64,000 bases of DNA, from contig CM049317.1 of NCBI GenBank assembly GCA_026874595.1, forward strand, positions 10,448,382-10,512,381. The letters run 5' to 3'. The notes beneath the pieces are model-generated. The model saw nothing but the letters and a program-made list of their open reading frames with translations. It did no database searches and was not told the DNA's origin. The DNA comes from Sipunculus nudus (taxonomy: Eukaryota > Annelida > Sipuncula > Golfingiida > Sipunculidae). Each line of letters opens with the position of its first letter. The stretch's first letter is position 1. A program made the position numbers and the translations under genes. Positions 24,601-35,501 of the stretch are shown piece after piece.

Positions 24601-27600
24601 GAGGGGAAATAGTTGCCGCTTCCCATTTAAAGGACATGATCAGGAGCAATATGATGCCTATTCTTCCACACTCTCAGTTCAGGTTGGCCTTATACAAAAG
24701 TTTCCCAGCAAAACCATCCCAGCACACAGTCTCAGTATACTTCGCATGCTGCTGTTTAAGACCTTTTTATGGTTCGTGTAAGTAAACATAGTCCACGTGT
24801 GTCTGTTTACCAGAACAAGGCCGCGTGACCGGAGTAGAGCTGAAACGGGTACAAAATTTGTACTCGAGTACCCGACTCGGACTCGATTACTCGTTACCAT
24901 GGCAACGCTGTAATGATATAACGGACATCAGTTTACCGATGCAAAATATGCATAAATTTGACTTCGTGACGGCTTAACTTTATCCCAACGAAGGAATAGA
25001 TATATGTCATAACAAGACCTCTGTTAATTTGACTAGCGTATGTTTAGGGCAGAATGCCAGGATATGATAATGAATAAATAAGCCTACAGACTGGTCCAAA
25101 CTAGTCCACACATAGACCTTCATGTCATCTGATATAATTCTGCTGGATGGACATTACGGTCCATGGGCCGAATGAAAATTTATTGTAGAACCTGTCATAA
25201 CAGATTTGTACGACAGGCCTCAGCTAAATGACACGCGTAGCACAGTGTGAGCTCACGTATCGGGTGCTTGAGCAATCGCGTGTTGTTTCAGCCAGCGGGA
25301 ACATGCATTACATTTTTTGGGGCCAAGTCAGTCAAGGCATCTCCTGAATGACAGGTGTGGCCCACGCGCTGTGTAATGTCAATGCCTGTGATCGCGCCCG
25401 GTCCACATTATTCAACACTCGTGTATAGGAGTAAGCCAACAGTTTCAGAGCAATATTTTGGCAGGTACCAATTTATGTCAAAGAGAAGACGCTTTTTTTC
25501 TGTGTTGATTCAACGTGCTTTATAGGTGATTAGGCCCCATTAAATGTTGTGGGTCAAGATTAATTCCTGAACAACTCTTTTTCACTTCTATGTAATTTCT
25601 TTGTAAAAGTCATCTGTACATTAACTCTGTTCATCTATATTCCAGTGGCTGTCAAACGACATTTGCATGTATATTTCATAAGATCAATATCATTATAGTG
25701 ACAACGGATACCGCACGTTTGTTGATAACTCTAACTGAATATATGTGACGTGTGTATCTAGGCGTATGGAGAAAGCACTGGTTATAGGGCTAGTCGAACA
25801 CAAAGTTACGCGGGCACATGTTGATACTACATCTAAACCTATGCGTCTTTCGACCCACGGATGACTTTAAGGGGGGGGGGGGTCTGTTAACATAAAACGT
25901 GTCTTCTGAAGAAGAAAATCGGCAATATTCGAGTCTAAATAGCATTATTTGATACATTTGTTAAAACCCATTCTTGGAAAGATTTTATCATGATTGTTAG
26001 GTCGGGGCTTATTGAGTATAATGTGAATATAATACTTCACCCAGATAACTAATAGTAAAAGATTTGATGGTGTGGACCAGATAACCACATTTTTCTTGGA
26101 ACCAGTTTCAAAGCGACCCTAAATATTGCTAGTACGCAGATAAAAGCAATAACAACAACCGGTTAACGGATTACGATATAAATATCTCAGGGAGGTACAT
26201 GCATTTATGAGTAAAACATTAAATGGAGTTCGTGGTTTTGTAGCAAACCGTTCGCTTTAGTAGCTCTTCGCTCTTCCTGGTCAATAAATATGACATATCC
26301 TTATTTATTGTAAGACAGGTTGGGATCGCTAGTGACACAGGCTGTCTCATCCCGGAATGAACTATACATGTGACACACTTTGTGAGGTGTACATTTCCCC
26401 ACGTGACCGGAACTATGACGTCACGTGCACGGCTGACCAACATATTGGCTCGATTTTAATTTGGGTCACTGCACCGGGAGCACTTAATACCATACTGCTC
26501 AACCGACGTTTCCGACTCAGCTTTTGTTTAGCTGATAAAAAAATCACCTCGGCTATTACGACCGGTTCGGGATCAGAAAAAAAGTTCACTTAATATACTT
26601 TATTTTTATTCTTTATTCTATAATTTTTGCAGGAGGCCTTCGTCAAATGTAACGCTACATCGGGCTGTTAGTCCGTACCACATTCATTACCGGTATACCC
26701 CAGCCAAGCGGCGAAAGTTATTATATTTTACACCCAGTTTGAAATTTTGTACAATTTTACGCAAAAAGTTCTGAGTATATATTATTGAAATTTTGTAAAG
26801 GGTTAGGATAACACCCAAGGAACAATCCATTATATTTCGAATCATTTTACCGAGCGTTGCAGAATACATAATTCTGAAATTGCTTTGTCCACTTATTTAC
26901 GTCGATGGAGAAGTTATTCACTTCATTCGTTTTTCTCGGATTTGCTTACAGTATATTTTGTTCTCAGCCTATAGTAGGCATGTAACCGTAATAGTACCCC
27001 ATTATTAGACCTCCGCCAAGAAGGAATTGTGATTCCCCTTGGGTACTCGGTTGGTCTATTAGTAACTTTAGACAAAAATTTATGTAAGGATTTTGATTAA
27101 ATCAATATAGGGTAACCCCCAAGGATCAATCCATAAAAAAAGGATTATACACCATTATGACACAGGGCGACCCCCCCCCCCCCCCCCGACAGAGACACCA
27201 CCAGGTATCAGGAACAGCATTTGATTTTATTTTACAACTGAAGATGGGAACCTGTGTTACTGAATTCGAAAAGTTTACAGGTGCGCGTATATGCATGGAC
27301 TGACTGACGTGTACTGTTGAACACAGATCTATCAGAGTGATGTCATTTTACCCGCAAACGCTGAGTTCACACAGCCCCTACGCTATTACGCATATACATT
27401 GACGGACACGTGGAAACAATCCAGTTACAAAATCATTATAAGCGATTTTTCACGCATATACGCTTATTGTGCATATGGAAACATAGCTTTACATCGTGAA
27501 CAACACAAGGAACCTTGATGAGCGGGTCCTTGCTAGGATATCCACCTGTTCGTATTACTACACATAAATTATAAATACAACCCTACAGTACAGCGTCTTT

Positions 27601-29227
27601 TATTTATACTAATTATTTTTAACATAATTTTTTTATTTGCAGCATTATGTGACGAGCCTCAGGTACGAGTGAAACGTGTTATTGGAGGAAATTACATCCG
27701 TGATGGCCAATGGCCGTGGTTGGTGTCACTCAAGGCCAAGATCCCCACCCGGACATTCTTGGGCATTCCGTTGGCACACAGCATCGTTTACTGCGGTGGC
27801 TCCCTCATCAGTGACCGCTGGGTACTAACCGCAGCGCACTGCTTCGATGCTCACGGGTGAGTGTCTCACTCTACCGACGAATCCAAGAACTAATTTGAAC
27901 TCTACAAAGCAATGCCCCCCCCCCCCCCCGAGTTCGATTATAACTTGGTACATGTTACATATGACTGATGAGGAAAATATCACCACTTGAACCATTAATT
28001 CAATTTTCATTTTTCTAAGAAATAAGAACCATGTATTTTATTTTTCATTCCGCACTTTTTACATTTGCAGTAGCCAGATGTTTGCGTAGCCAGCTATGCC
28101 TGCCACGACAAAAGTTAAAATTCAAACATTTGAAAGTGTCTTTTGTAATAAGACTGTGTACAGATCAAAACGATCTATGTACAGTTGATGGCGATCTTGA
28201 TGTGTGCCCTTTAGTTTCATATATGTAAATAACGACAACTGGTGTATTTAAATGTGTTCTTTCAAATCCAGGTAAAGAATTGTTTGTAATTATAATTCCC
28301 TAGGGCCGAGTTGAAGCTTATTTACATTATTTTTCTCTCTCTTATAATGAAATTTTTTTCGAATCTAAGCTTAGACATATCATGAAATTTAGTCTGATAA
28401 ATGCCAAATGAAGACTTCAACGAACAAAACATATAATGTATCAACTAACTGATATAATATGATACATGTGCACCTGATTTTATATCTCCAGATACAAAGG
28501 AAAAACTCCTGAATACTGGCACATCCGAATGGGAGATGCTGACCTGTCCGTAAGTAACATTCATCATTTCATGAATTTCGAAACATCGTACATTCTAGGT
28601 TTCCCCACCATAAACCTGCAGACAATCCAACAAGGGCGTCATCTGCTGGCTCGCTGTTACACTAATTTCACCTTTTATACATAGAGTGGCGCAATTTTTA
28701 GTGGAAAAAGGTCGTTTCTGTTTGAATACCAGCTGATGTCAGAAGGACTATACATTTAATACCGTGTAGCTGTGACAAATTATCAGCTCATAATAATGTA
28801 TCCAAGTTATATATGAAATAACGACCTGTTTTGTAAAAAAATATTTCGTGTCATTCGTCACAGGCATCGGTGTTCGAACGTATCCGAGGAGTCTTTGGGA
28901 AGATCTTCAAAAAGAAAGATTGGAGAAACTGGAGCATCCACGCCGAAAAAATTGTAATACATCCCAGCTACTCACCGGGTCAGAGATGTAGGTCGCATGT
29001 CTTTTCTTTCTGTCCATTTCACCATTCAAATAACGTCTTTATTGAAATTACAGCTGGGCATCTATTAATATACCATTCTGACGACAGTGCAAGGTTTTCT
29101 TATACTAGAGGTTCATGTACAATTAAATTATATACTGTGCGAATATCAGGCACATTTTGATATACTAGTATATTTATTCTGATAAAGAATATCTGGTTAA
29201 AAATGGCACCTTTGTATATATATTAAA

Positions 29228-29278
<51 letters not shown>

Positions 29279-32200
29279 ACACAATTTGTTTTACCTATAA
29301 TTACCCATTCATTATTAATCTATTTGCCCTTGAATCTCCTTCAATATTTTAAGCACCACTATAGAAAAGCAACAATCGTCTGAATGCGGAAAGTCCATAA
29401 TATCTATCTGCGTAAAGAGGTTGTAGTTATTTCATTTCTTTGTAAAGTGATATCCGGAGTATTATGTAACTTAACCAACTCATTGTCAACTCATTGTCCA
29501 CTCACTGTAGACTCACTCTCAACTCACTGTCAACTCATTGTCAACTCATTGTCAACTCACTGCCAATTCATTGTCCACTCACTGTCGACTCATTGTCGAA
29601 ACACTGTCGACTCATTGTCGACTCATTTACAATTGACTGTCAACTCACTGTCAACTCATTGTCAACTCATTGTCGAGGCTCTACAGTATAAATATTTCAA
29701 AATAAATTAAAAGTTAGAGACATACCATGAAACAAACAATTTTTGTGCTGTATTTATTTACAGACATACAGTATAATGTCATTCATCTATCATCCATTCA
29801 TTCGCAAAATTCAGCACCAATTATATTCTTTTTCCCCTTTGATACCTCAGTTATTTGAAAATTGTAATCAGCCGGTCACCATGTGTTCTGTTGTTCAAAT
29901 GTGTCATTTTCCCCGCACAATCATGTAATTTCCCAGCCGCTATACTTGCTCACGAAGAATTCATCATTACATGCCCGGAGATACATTCAAGCGTATCGGC
30001 AATTTCAACTTTCGGCTATTTTGTTTCCAAAATCGATACCCCCGATCTTCCGCCACCCTCAAGTACCACCAATCGTGAATGTAGCCCTGGTGTTGTCGGG
30101 AGAGCGAGGTAATATTGTAACTCCATGTATCCCTCGGCTATGGGTTCAAGGATAATTATGCCTGTGTTACATTCTTTTTTAGCTAAATGGGCAAACGACA
30201 TTGCCCTGATCAAACTGGAGGAGAGCGTCCCGGTGAGTGCAGAGGAAATCCCCGAAATCCAGGCAGTAGCGCTACCTGGTAAAAATTTGCCGAACTTTCC
30301 CAGACCTGGCGGGGAGTGTATTATGAAGGGATGGGGATGTACGCGTAACGGTAAGTCTTACCAATGTTAATGGTCAATAAGGTCTATAAGAAACGCCTTG
30401 TTGTAATACAAAGCCCTTAGTTACAAAAAGCTGGCATTTCACTCTCCTTTTATCCGCTTATATAATCCTTCCCTCCGAGGTGTGTCTATCACTGTGTCAT
30501 GTTTATATTTTTGCCAACAATTTTCAAAAGACCGAGAATTATTAAAATAGGAAATGTAGGATGACCCAGTTCATTTCAAACTTGTAATTGTGTTCTTTTT
30601 TGGGACTTTCCGGACATTTTATGTTAAGTTATAGCGTGACCTTCACACTGTTAATTTATAAATATATTCTTTTCCTTAACAATGCATTGTGATGTTTTAT
30701 TTCTACATAACTGCCGCAGTATCTAAATCACAGAGTGCAACATAGATTGCCATAATGAAACTTTTTTTTCCAAAAAACTGTCTAATTAAAATGTTCGTGC
30801 AAGGGTTTAGTAGACTTTTTAAAAAATTGTGGTTATGTTTATCATTGTTAAGTCAAAGCTTACATACTTTCCTCACGTAGCGTTATACACTGCAGTCGTT
30901 CAGAATCTTCATCGTTATAACCGCTGTTTTACTTAGCACGTCTTTCGGGGTCTCAACACCAGGGCTGACACAGGGCCAAGAATCAAACCAACAAGAACGG
31001 GGTGTTGCGGATTTAAAAATATGAGTTGGATGCGTGATACCATGCTCTCATTGCATGATCACAATTCTTTGTCCTGTGCCAGCCCTGGTGGTGTAACCCG
31101 CAGATTCTTGTTATCGAAAGCAGCGGTTATAACAAAGGAGATCTAGATCGACTGAAGTATATAAGGCCATTCGTTACATCATATTTTACTAACCCTTCCT
31201 CTTATAAAACAAACGGAAATACTTAAAATAACTGATAATTAAATGCGTAGTTTTTTTTTGCGTACCAACCTAACTTGTTTCCTGGTTGTCCGCAGGAGGG
31301 CGTGTGAGTGAGACGGCCAAGCAGGTTCGGCTTCCGGCGGTCAGTGACACTGAGTGCAGACGAACTTGGGGGATCAGTACTATGACCAGGGTGTGTGCCG
31401 GGCACAACCTTGCCAGCATGGGAATCTGCAAAGTATGTAACATACCTAGAAAATATATATTATATTAGACGGTAGTTACTACTCGACATTTTTCCCGAAA
31501 CTCCTCTGCGTTCACGCATCGGAAATGCCCCGTTTATTTGTTTAACTCTAAGGACGACAGTGTGTGTGTGTCGGGGGGTGGGGGGAGGGGGATTTATCTC
31601 CAATAATTCCCCATAAATATCGAGAAATTTCTGATTATTATGCGAGGGGTCTATTGCAGCGACATCTTTAACGAACTACTTGATCTACGTAAGAATGGGT
31701 AATAGGCTGGTGTGTATAATAAATCATATGTCAAATTGTAAACAGAGAACGTTCATAAATGCCTTTAAGACTGTTATATCTTCCATGAGCGTTGATGAAC
31801 CTTCTGTGTGTTAATTAGGTTTTGTTGCCAGAAATAACTGAAGCCAAATTAACGAAAGACACGTATTTCTAATTTGTTTAATATCCTACCATTTACTGCT
31901 TAAACAGAAGAAAGTTCTCTAGAAATCCCCATACATGGTCCTGGATACTTCATCATTGCTCATCATATCTTATTTTGCTTTAACATCTTTCATACAATAG
32001 ATTATTGCTATATTTGCCGTCCAATTATATTTAATGAACTCCTTTCAATGTTGTGATATGTTATATAAAAATTTGAAAATCACGTGAACTGTTTAATTTA
32101 TATTTAAAATAGTGTTTTGTTATGTGAAACACATAATTCATTATGAACTTCATACTTAAACAATCGCATCTTAGTCTTTTGTTTAATTTTTTATAAATAA

Positions 32201-32495
32201 AGCATACAAGGGTTAAATAGATTATTATTATATATAAAAGTAAAGAATAACAGAAGTTTCAGTTTATAAATATTTCTAGTATATATTTTTTGGATGTTAT
32301 GGAAATTGATTATGGTTGTCGTCTGCTTGACAGGGCGACTCAGGAGGCCCCCTGGTGTGCAAATATAACGATAGATGGGTGCAGGCTGGAATAGCCTCGT
32401 TTACCAGCGCCAACGCCCCCGGTGCCATCCCGGGTGTCTTCACAAGAGTAACTCACTACGTCGACTGGATCCACCAGACCATACGCCGAGGATGA
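19222..32495 (+). CDS. secreted chymotrypsin-fold (S1 family) serine protease, 7 exons
   Basis: Joined exons 19222-19273, 27643-27856, 28492-28549, 28864-28987, 30183-30350, 31296-31432 and 32334-32495 give 915 nt, 304 aa. All junctions are GT-AG and phases agree. Residues 1-20 form a hydrophobic signal peptide. Cleavage after KR29 would expose VIGG (30-33), the usual activated N-terminus. The triad is H83 (TAAHC), D155 (NDIAL) and S254 (GDSGGP). The residue equivalent to chymotrypsin 189 is G248, so trypsin-like Arg/Lys specificity is unlikely and chymotrypsin- or elastase-like specificity is more probable (inference). Cys pairs 42-58 (C68/C84), 136-201 (C195/C260) and 168-182 (C226/C239) are present. 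The usual C220 is absent, while C202 follows GWG. A basic insertion lies at about 109-131. Probable role: extracellular digestion or defence; substrate unknown. Confidence 0.88.
19829..19858. repeat. (GT)15 microsatellite
   Basis: Uninterrupted GT dinucleotides inside intron 1 of the protease gene. Confidence 0.9.
19915..20125 (-). other. GC-rich open island, possible minus-strand exon or mobile-element fragment
   Basis: In an AT-rich intron this block is GC-rich and open on the minus strand for about 70 codons, rich in Pro, Ser, Ala and Gly (for example RPQPPAPGGKGEEVKKG). It has an acceptor-like 'acacag' upstream (about 20112) and a donor-like AAA/GTAAGT downstream (about 19902). Flanking 'aatttcgtgg' phrases near 20137 and 20160 resemble ends of common invertebrate transposons. 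It could be a TE fragment or an exon of a nested gene. The protein is not recognised. Confidence 0.3.
21588..21635. repeat. (CT)n microsatellite
   Basis: About 24 CT units in intron 1. The long SLSLSL and REREREREE open frames across it are artefacts. Confidence 0.9.
22494..22791. mobile_element. MITE with TA target duplication
   Basis: Ends CCGTATTTGACCTAATAGGC and, on the other strand, CCGAAATTGACCTAATAAGC form ~25-bp imperfect inverted repeats. Both are flanked by TA. Length is about 298 bp with no coding capacity and an internal C tract (22565-22577). A TA duplication is compatible with a Tc1/mariner-type element (inference). Confidence 0.7.
27643..27856 (+). CDS. serine protease exon 2 (activation site and His57)
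   Basis: Encodes residues 18-89: a short propeptide ending VKR, the mature N-terminus VIGG, the CGGS strand and TAAHC with catalytic H83. Acceptor TTTGCAG/C, donor ACGG/GTGAGT, phase 2 exit. Confidence 0.92.
28492..28549 (+). CDS. serine protease exon 3
   Basis: Encodes residues 89-108 (ending MGDADLS, the usual 'G(D/E)xxL' strand). Acceptor CTCCAG/A, donor TCC/GTAAGT. The 58-nt length restores frame to phase 0. Confidence 0.85.
28864..28987 (+). CDS. serine protease exon 4 (basic insertion)
   Basis: Encodes residues 109-150. Residues 109-131 are a basic and aromatic stretch longer than the corresponding loop of chymotrypsin. Then comes the conserved 'IVIHPSYS' strand. The donor is weak (AGAT/GTAGGT), chosen because it alone gives the phase-1 exit that fits exon 5. 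Confidence 0.82.
29229..29274. repeat. (TA)23 microsatellite
   Basis: Pure TA run in intron 4 of the protease gene. Confidence 0.9.
29476..29676. repeat. 11-bp minisatellite, about 18 copies
   Basis: Units of 'aactcattgtc' with variants (actcactgtcg, actcactgtag) repeat every 11 bp in intron 4. The 11-bp unit lacks stop codons in forward frames, so long open frames (65 and 108 codons) appear, but they are by-products. Confidence 0.9.
30183..30350 (+). CDS. serine protease exon 5 (Asp102, GWGC)
   Basis: Encodes residues 150-206. Catalytic D155 lies in WANDIALIKL, C195 is equivalent to C136, and GWG is followed by an unusual C202. Acceptor TTTTTTAG/C, donor AACG/GTAAGT. An internal CCCG/GTGAGT at 30231 is a donor lookalike that would truncate the exon. 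Confidence 0.9.
30914..31133. mobile_element. MITE flanked by TTATAA
   Basis: GTTATAACCGCTG at 30914-30926 is matched by its exact complement CAGCGGTTATAAC at 31121-31133. Homology between the arms continues inward for about 70 bp (both include a CACCAGGGCTGRCACAGG core). If TTATAA is the target duplication, the element proper is CCGCTG...CAGCGG. It is non-coding, in intron 5 of the protease, and related to 34871-35078. Confidence 0.72.
31296..31432 (+). CDS. serine protease exon 6
   Basis: Encodes residues 206-251 with C226 and C239 (168-182 pair) and ends MGICK just before GDSGGP. Position 189-equivalent is Gly. Acceptor CCGCAG/G, donor AAA/GTATGT. The phase-0 intron before GDSGGP matches many S1 protease genes. 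Confidence 0.9.
32334..32495 (+). CDS. serine protease exon 7 (Ser195, stop)
   Basis: Encodes residues 252-304: GDSGGPLVC with S254, then ASFTSAN (214-219 region, lacking C220), PGVFTRV and the C-terminal helix VDWIHQTI. The stop TGA is at 32493-32495. Confidence 0.95.
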   Translation, partial: GDSGGPLVCKYNDRWVQAGIASFTSANAPGAIPGVFTRVTHYVDWIHQTIRRG

Positions 32496-32985
32496 ATATT
32501 CATTAGGCAACCAAATCATACATGTGGTCTATTATAAAAGGAACCTGCTATTGGCTGATGTGGAGGACATGACCGAATTACTATCATAACTATGGCGACC
32601 ATTATGATTATGCAATGGTTGTTATGGTAAAATGGCCTCTTTCTGGGTTAAAATCGTGAAATAGTGCAATGGAAATAGACTGATCATGTGGTATAAGAAA
32701 TATAGACTGGCACGTGCCTCATTTGTGTGTGCAATGTGTGAATACAAGTATTTTTACCACGGCTATTGTAATTATCTGCAATGTTCTGATATATATGTAA
32801 CACGCCTTATAAAAGTGATAGCCAAATCTGCTTTATAGGCACCGTGCTGTAAAGTTAAGAGCGATTCAATCTCGAAACACTATATTTTTGCTCAACTGCT
32901 ACAGGGAGCCGTAGGAGATACACTAGATGGTTTGGCTATAACATACAAGTATATTTTCAGGTACACGTGGATCAATTTTCATACG

Positions 32986-32991
32986 AATAAA
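32986..32991 (+). terminator. poly(A) signal candidate for serine protease
   Basis: AATAAA is the first canonical signal after the stop, implying a 3' UTR of about 500 nt. No transcript evidence supports the site. Confidence 0.4.
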
Positions 32992-33540
32992 TGTTTGCAT
33001 GCTATTTCCGGTTACGTTCTCTCCTGGTCGGTATATAGTTTTTTCCTACTAGAGGGCGCCTTATGCTTTAACCACGTTTAATTTTTACCGTATTTTTTTT
33101 ATCACCGTGTAATCTTTGTGAGCATTATGTTGAAATGAGCTTCAAGTCACTCAGGGTATATAGCTGTATACCTCCGTACCCAACAGTTACACGTAAAAGA
33201 AATTGTGTAACTCTGAGAATAATTGAAATTTTACTGCATTCTCCTACAAATGTTGCTTGATAAAATGGGTCCAGGATATTGCTTTTTGGAGGTGTAGGAT
33301 TATGTCTAGCATTAATGTTGATCAAGTGAAATATCCGAGGATCGAGCATGCATGTACTAGTAAGGATACGTCATCATCCATCAGTCTCTGTTACCCGGTT
33401 CTCGTCTGCCTACATCCCGCTGCATCTGTAATGCCAAGAAAGTCAGTAACAAACTGATGTATAAAGATTAACAGTTATAGCGAAGGACCGGGATAGAACA
33501 AGTTGATAATGACGTCATTTAATGAGCCCCCCCCCCCCCC

Positions 33541-33622
33541 CCAGCCGATACAGAGTCCCATGGGTGCATGCCCGGTGCCATATCCCATGTGTCTTCACAT
33601 GACTTGAAAATGAATATTCATC
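33541..33622 (+). pseudogene. degenerate duplicate of serine protease exon 7
   Basis: 'cccggtgccatatcccatgt' followed by 'gtcttcacat' matches 'cccggtgccatcccgggt' plus 'gtcttcacaa' of exon 7 with one 2-base insertion and few changes. Further on, ATGAATATTCAT (33610-33621) matches the sequence spanning the true stop (GATGAATATTCATT). The intervening ~40 bp is deleted. Order and proximity suggest the relic of a tandem duplicate. Confidence 0.45.
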
Positions 33623-34870
33623 TTGATATTCAGGACGCCGTTTAATAGAGAGTCCGCAAAGCTTCTGTTTTTAATAAATACAATGTTTATGATTACACGG
33701 TTAGCTTTAAAAATGCTGGTAGACTGTGTGTATTTTAAATTAATGTGTGACTTTTTTTTAATTTCCATTAATATATTACATTGTGGGAATGGTATCAACA
33801 AATTAAGTTAATACACGAAAATGTAATTAAGAATAATTGTAACAATACTGATTATTGTTCAATATTTATAGGATATATATTTGTTAATGCGTCACCAAGA
33901 TATCACTTACTTTTTTCCAATATACGGCTTATTAGTTTTTTTTTATCTGGCCGTCAACGGATACAATAAACTCAGTCATATATGTATAACTCTCATTTAA
34001 GACCATTTGAAGACCAGGCATAATTGTTTACAGAAGACGCCACCATCACCAGAATGAAATAGCTTATAAGCACAGCTCAATTTTACGTGAGATCATAAGC
34101 CAAGTATTGTGAACATTCCATGTGATGGAAACACATTATTACATTCAGTCCCCAGACTTTGACCAAACGAAGTTGCATAAAGATATGTGTGTTGTTCCAT
34201 ATGTCAAATGCTTTTTACACCCAGTCATAATACCGTATCAATTTTGGGAACAAATTTCACCACTCTTACTTTTAAAAGAAAAGTTTGAAAAGAGGCTGGC
34301 TGTGACACAACGCCGTCTGTCGGGGAAAGGGGTAAACGCTTTAGCAATAAACAAAATTGTACTTACACTGTTTTTATTTTATTTTTTTCCTGTGAAATAT
34401 AAGAGACCTTTAAAAAAATACATCAAGTATTTCAGTCACCTGACGTATGAGTAAATGAAATGAATTGGGCCATGAAGGGCACGTTTAAAATAAAGATATC
34501 CTTACGCAGTGTTTTGTACAGTGCAGGGAAACGCTTCGAAATCGGATTGTATCATCATATACACCCTTGCCTTTGAAAACTTTTTTTAATATATAGATTT
34601 TGTATAAACTGAATTCAATGCCCTTAAGAAAACATTGTTTTCTATTTATTATTTTTTCCACAAAGAAAAAGAGGATGTGCCATTTATTAAATTGGTACAT
34701 CTATGAGCACTGTCAACTCAGCAGTGACGTAAGCCACAGGGAAAATCCTTGCGACTAAAATATTAAGATCACATCAATAACTTATTATTCAGTCCCAATT
34801 TTTCGTGGAAGAATGAAAACGACATGTATTGCTAGATTTAACTTATCTTTATGTCCTTCGACTAAACAAG

Positions 34871-35078
34871 TGCTTTGTTGGCTAGGTTTTCGGGGTTTCA
34901 CCACCAAACGGTGACACAGGGCAGAAAATTGTAATTAAACAATATAAATGTAGTTTAGGGGGCCCAAACCTGTTGTTTGATGCAGAATGCGATATCCCGC
35001 TCTCTTAGCTCTAGGGTGCCAACGACTGGTGGTGAAATCCGGCAAACCTTTCTGAACAAGGCACCGGCTAAAGCAAAG
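34871..35078. mobile_element. diverged MITE related to 30914-31133
   Basis: The left arm 'tcggggtttcaccacca' plus 'ggtgacacagggc' matches the left arm of the 30914 element. The right arm carries the complement (TTTCACCACCA) and ends in AAAGCAAAG against GCTTTG at the left. The middle phrase 'atgcgatatcccgctctc' resembles 'atgcgtgataccatgctctc' of the other copy. Confidence 0.6.
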
Positions 35079-35388
35079 TAGTGTGTAACCAATGGATGCA
35101 AAGCAAAGACTGAAATCAACACACACACACTCACTGACGCGCATACATAGACACGCATACAATGTAGCTCATGGAAGTTGACACACGGCCACACACACTC
35201 ACTACACAAGTCAGAGGGATTAAGCCTTAAAAGCGACACCTGTCAGTAAGAGACGAAAACATTCCACTGACACAGAGAGGATACACCGGTCCAAGTGCGC
35301 CTGACCCAGTTCAACATGTGGGTCATGGTGTTTCATAATGCTGAAATCGTACCGCTTATCTCATCGCAAGGTGCCCCGAGTGTTTACG

Positions 35389-35401
35389 TGACCTTTGAAC
35401 C
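35389..35401 (+). promoter_or_regulatory. DR1 nuclear-receptor-like site upstream of ACADL
   Basis: TGACCTTTGAACC reads GGTTCAAAGGTCA on the other strand, a near-consensus direct repeat with one-base spacing (AGGTCA-A-AGGTCA) of the kind bound by HNF4 and PPAR-RXR heterodimers. It lies about 100 bp before the ACADL ATG. A further AGGTCA half-site is at 35418-35423. Vertebrate fatty-acid oxidation genes are regulated through such sites; function here is inference. Confidence 0.45.
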
Positions 35402-35501
35402 GGGGATCTGGGAAGGCAGGTCATTAGCTGGACTCGTTCATTTTGTCGTCCCCGGCAGAGACTGACCAACGAGGTTATTGTACCGCCGGCCATCTTTCAT
35501 C

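Larger units (their letters stand above)
19274..27642 (+). other. 8.4-kb intron 1 of the serine protease
   Basis: Holds (GT)15 at 19829-19858, a GC-rich island at 19915-20125, (CT)n at 21588-21635, a TA-flanked TIR element at 22494-22791, inverted CACGTGACGTCA motifs (23626, 26416), G12 at 25871-25882 and C17 at 27171-27187. No exon between 20.2 and 27.6 kb could be supported. Confidence 0.65.
32496..35480. other. intergenic DNA between serine protease and ACADL
   Basis: Contains the protease 3' region with a poly(A) signal candidate, a C16 tract (33527-33542), a degenerate copy of protease exon 7 (33541-33622) and a MITE (34871-35078). No intact gene was found. Confidence 0.55.

Noticed and set aside
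29384-29710. Two overlapping open frames of 65 and 108 codons with periodic LSTHC text
   Set aside because: They are translations of an 11-bp tandem repeat that lacks stops in all forward frames; there is no promoter or splice context.
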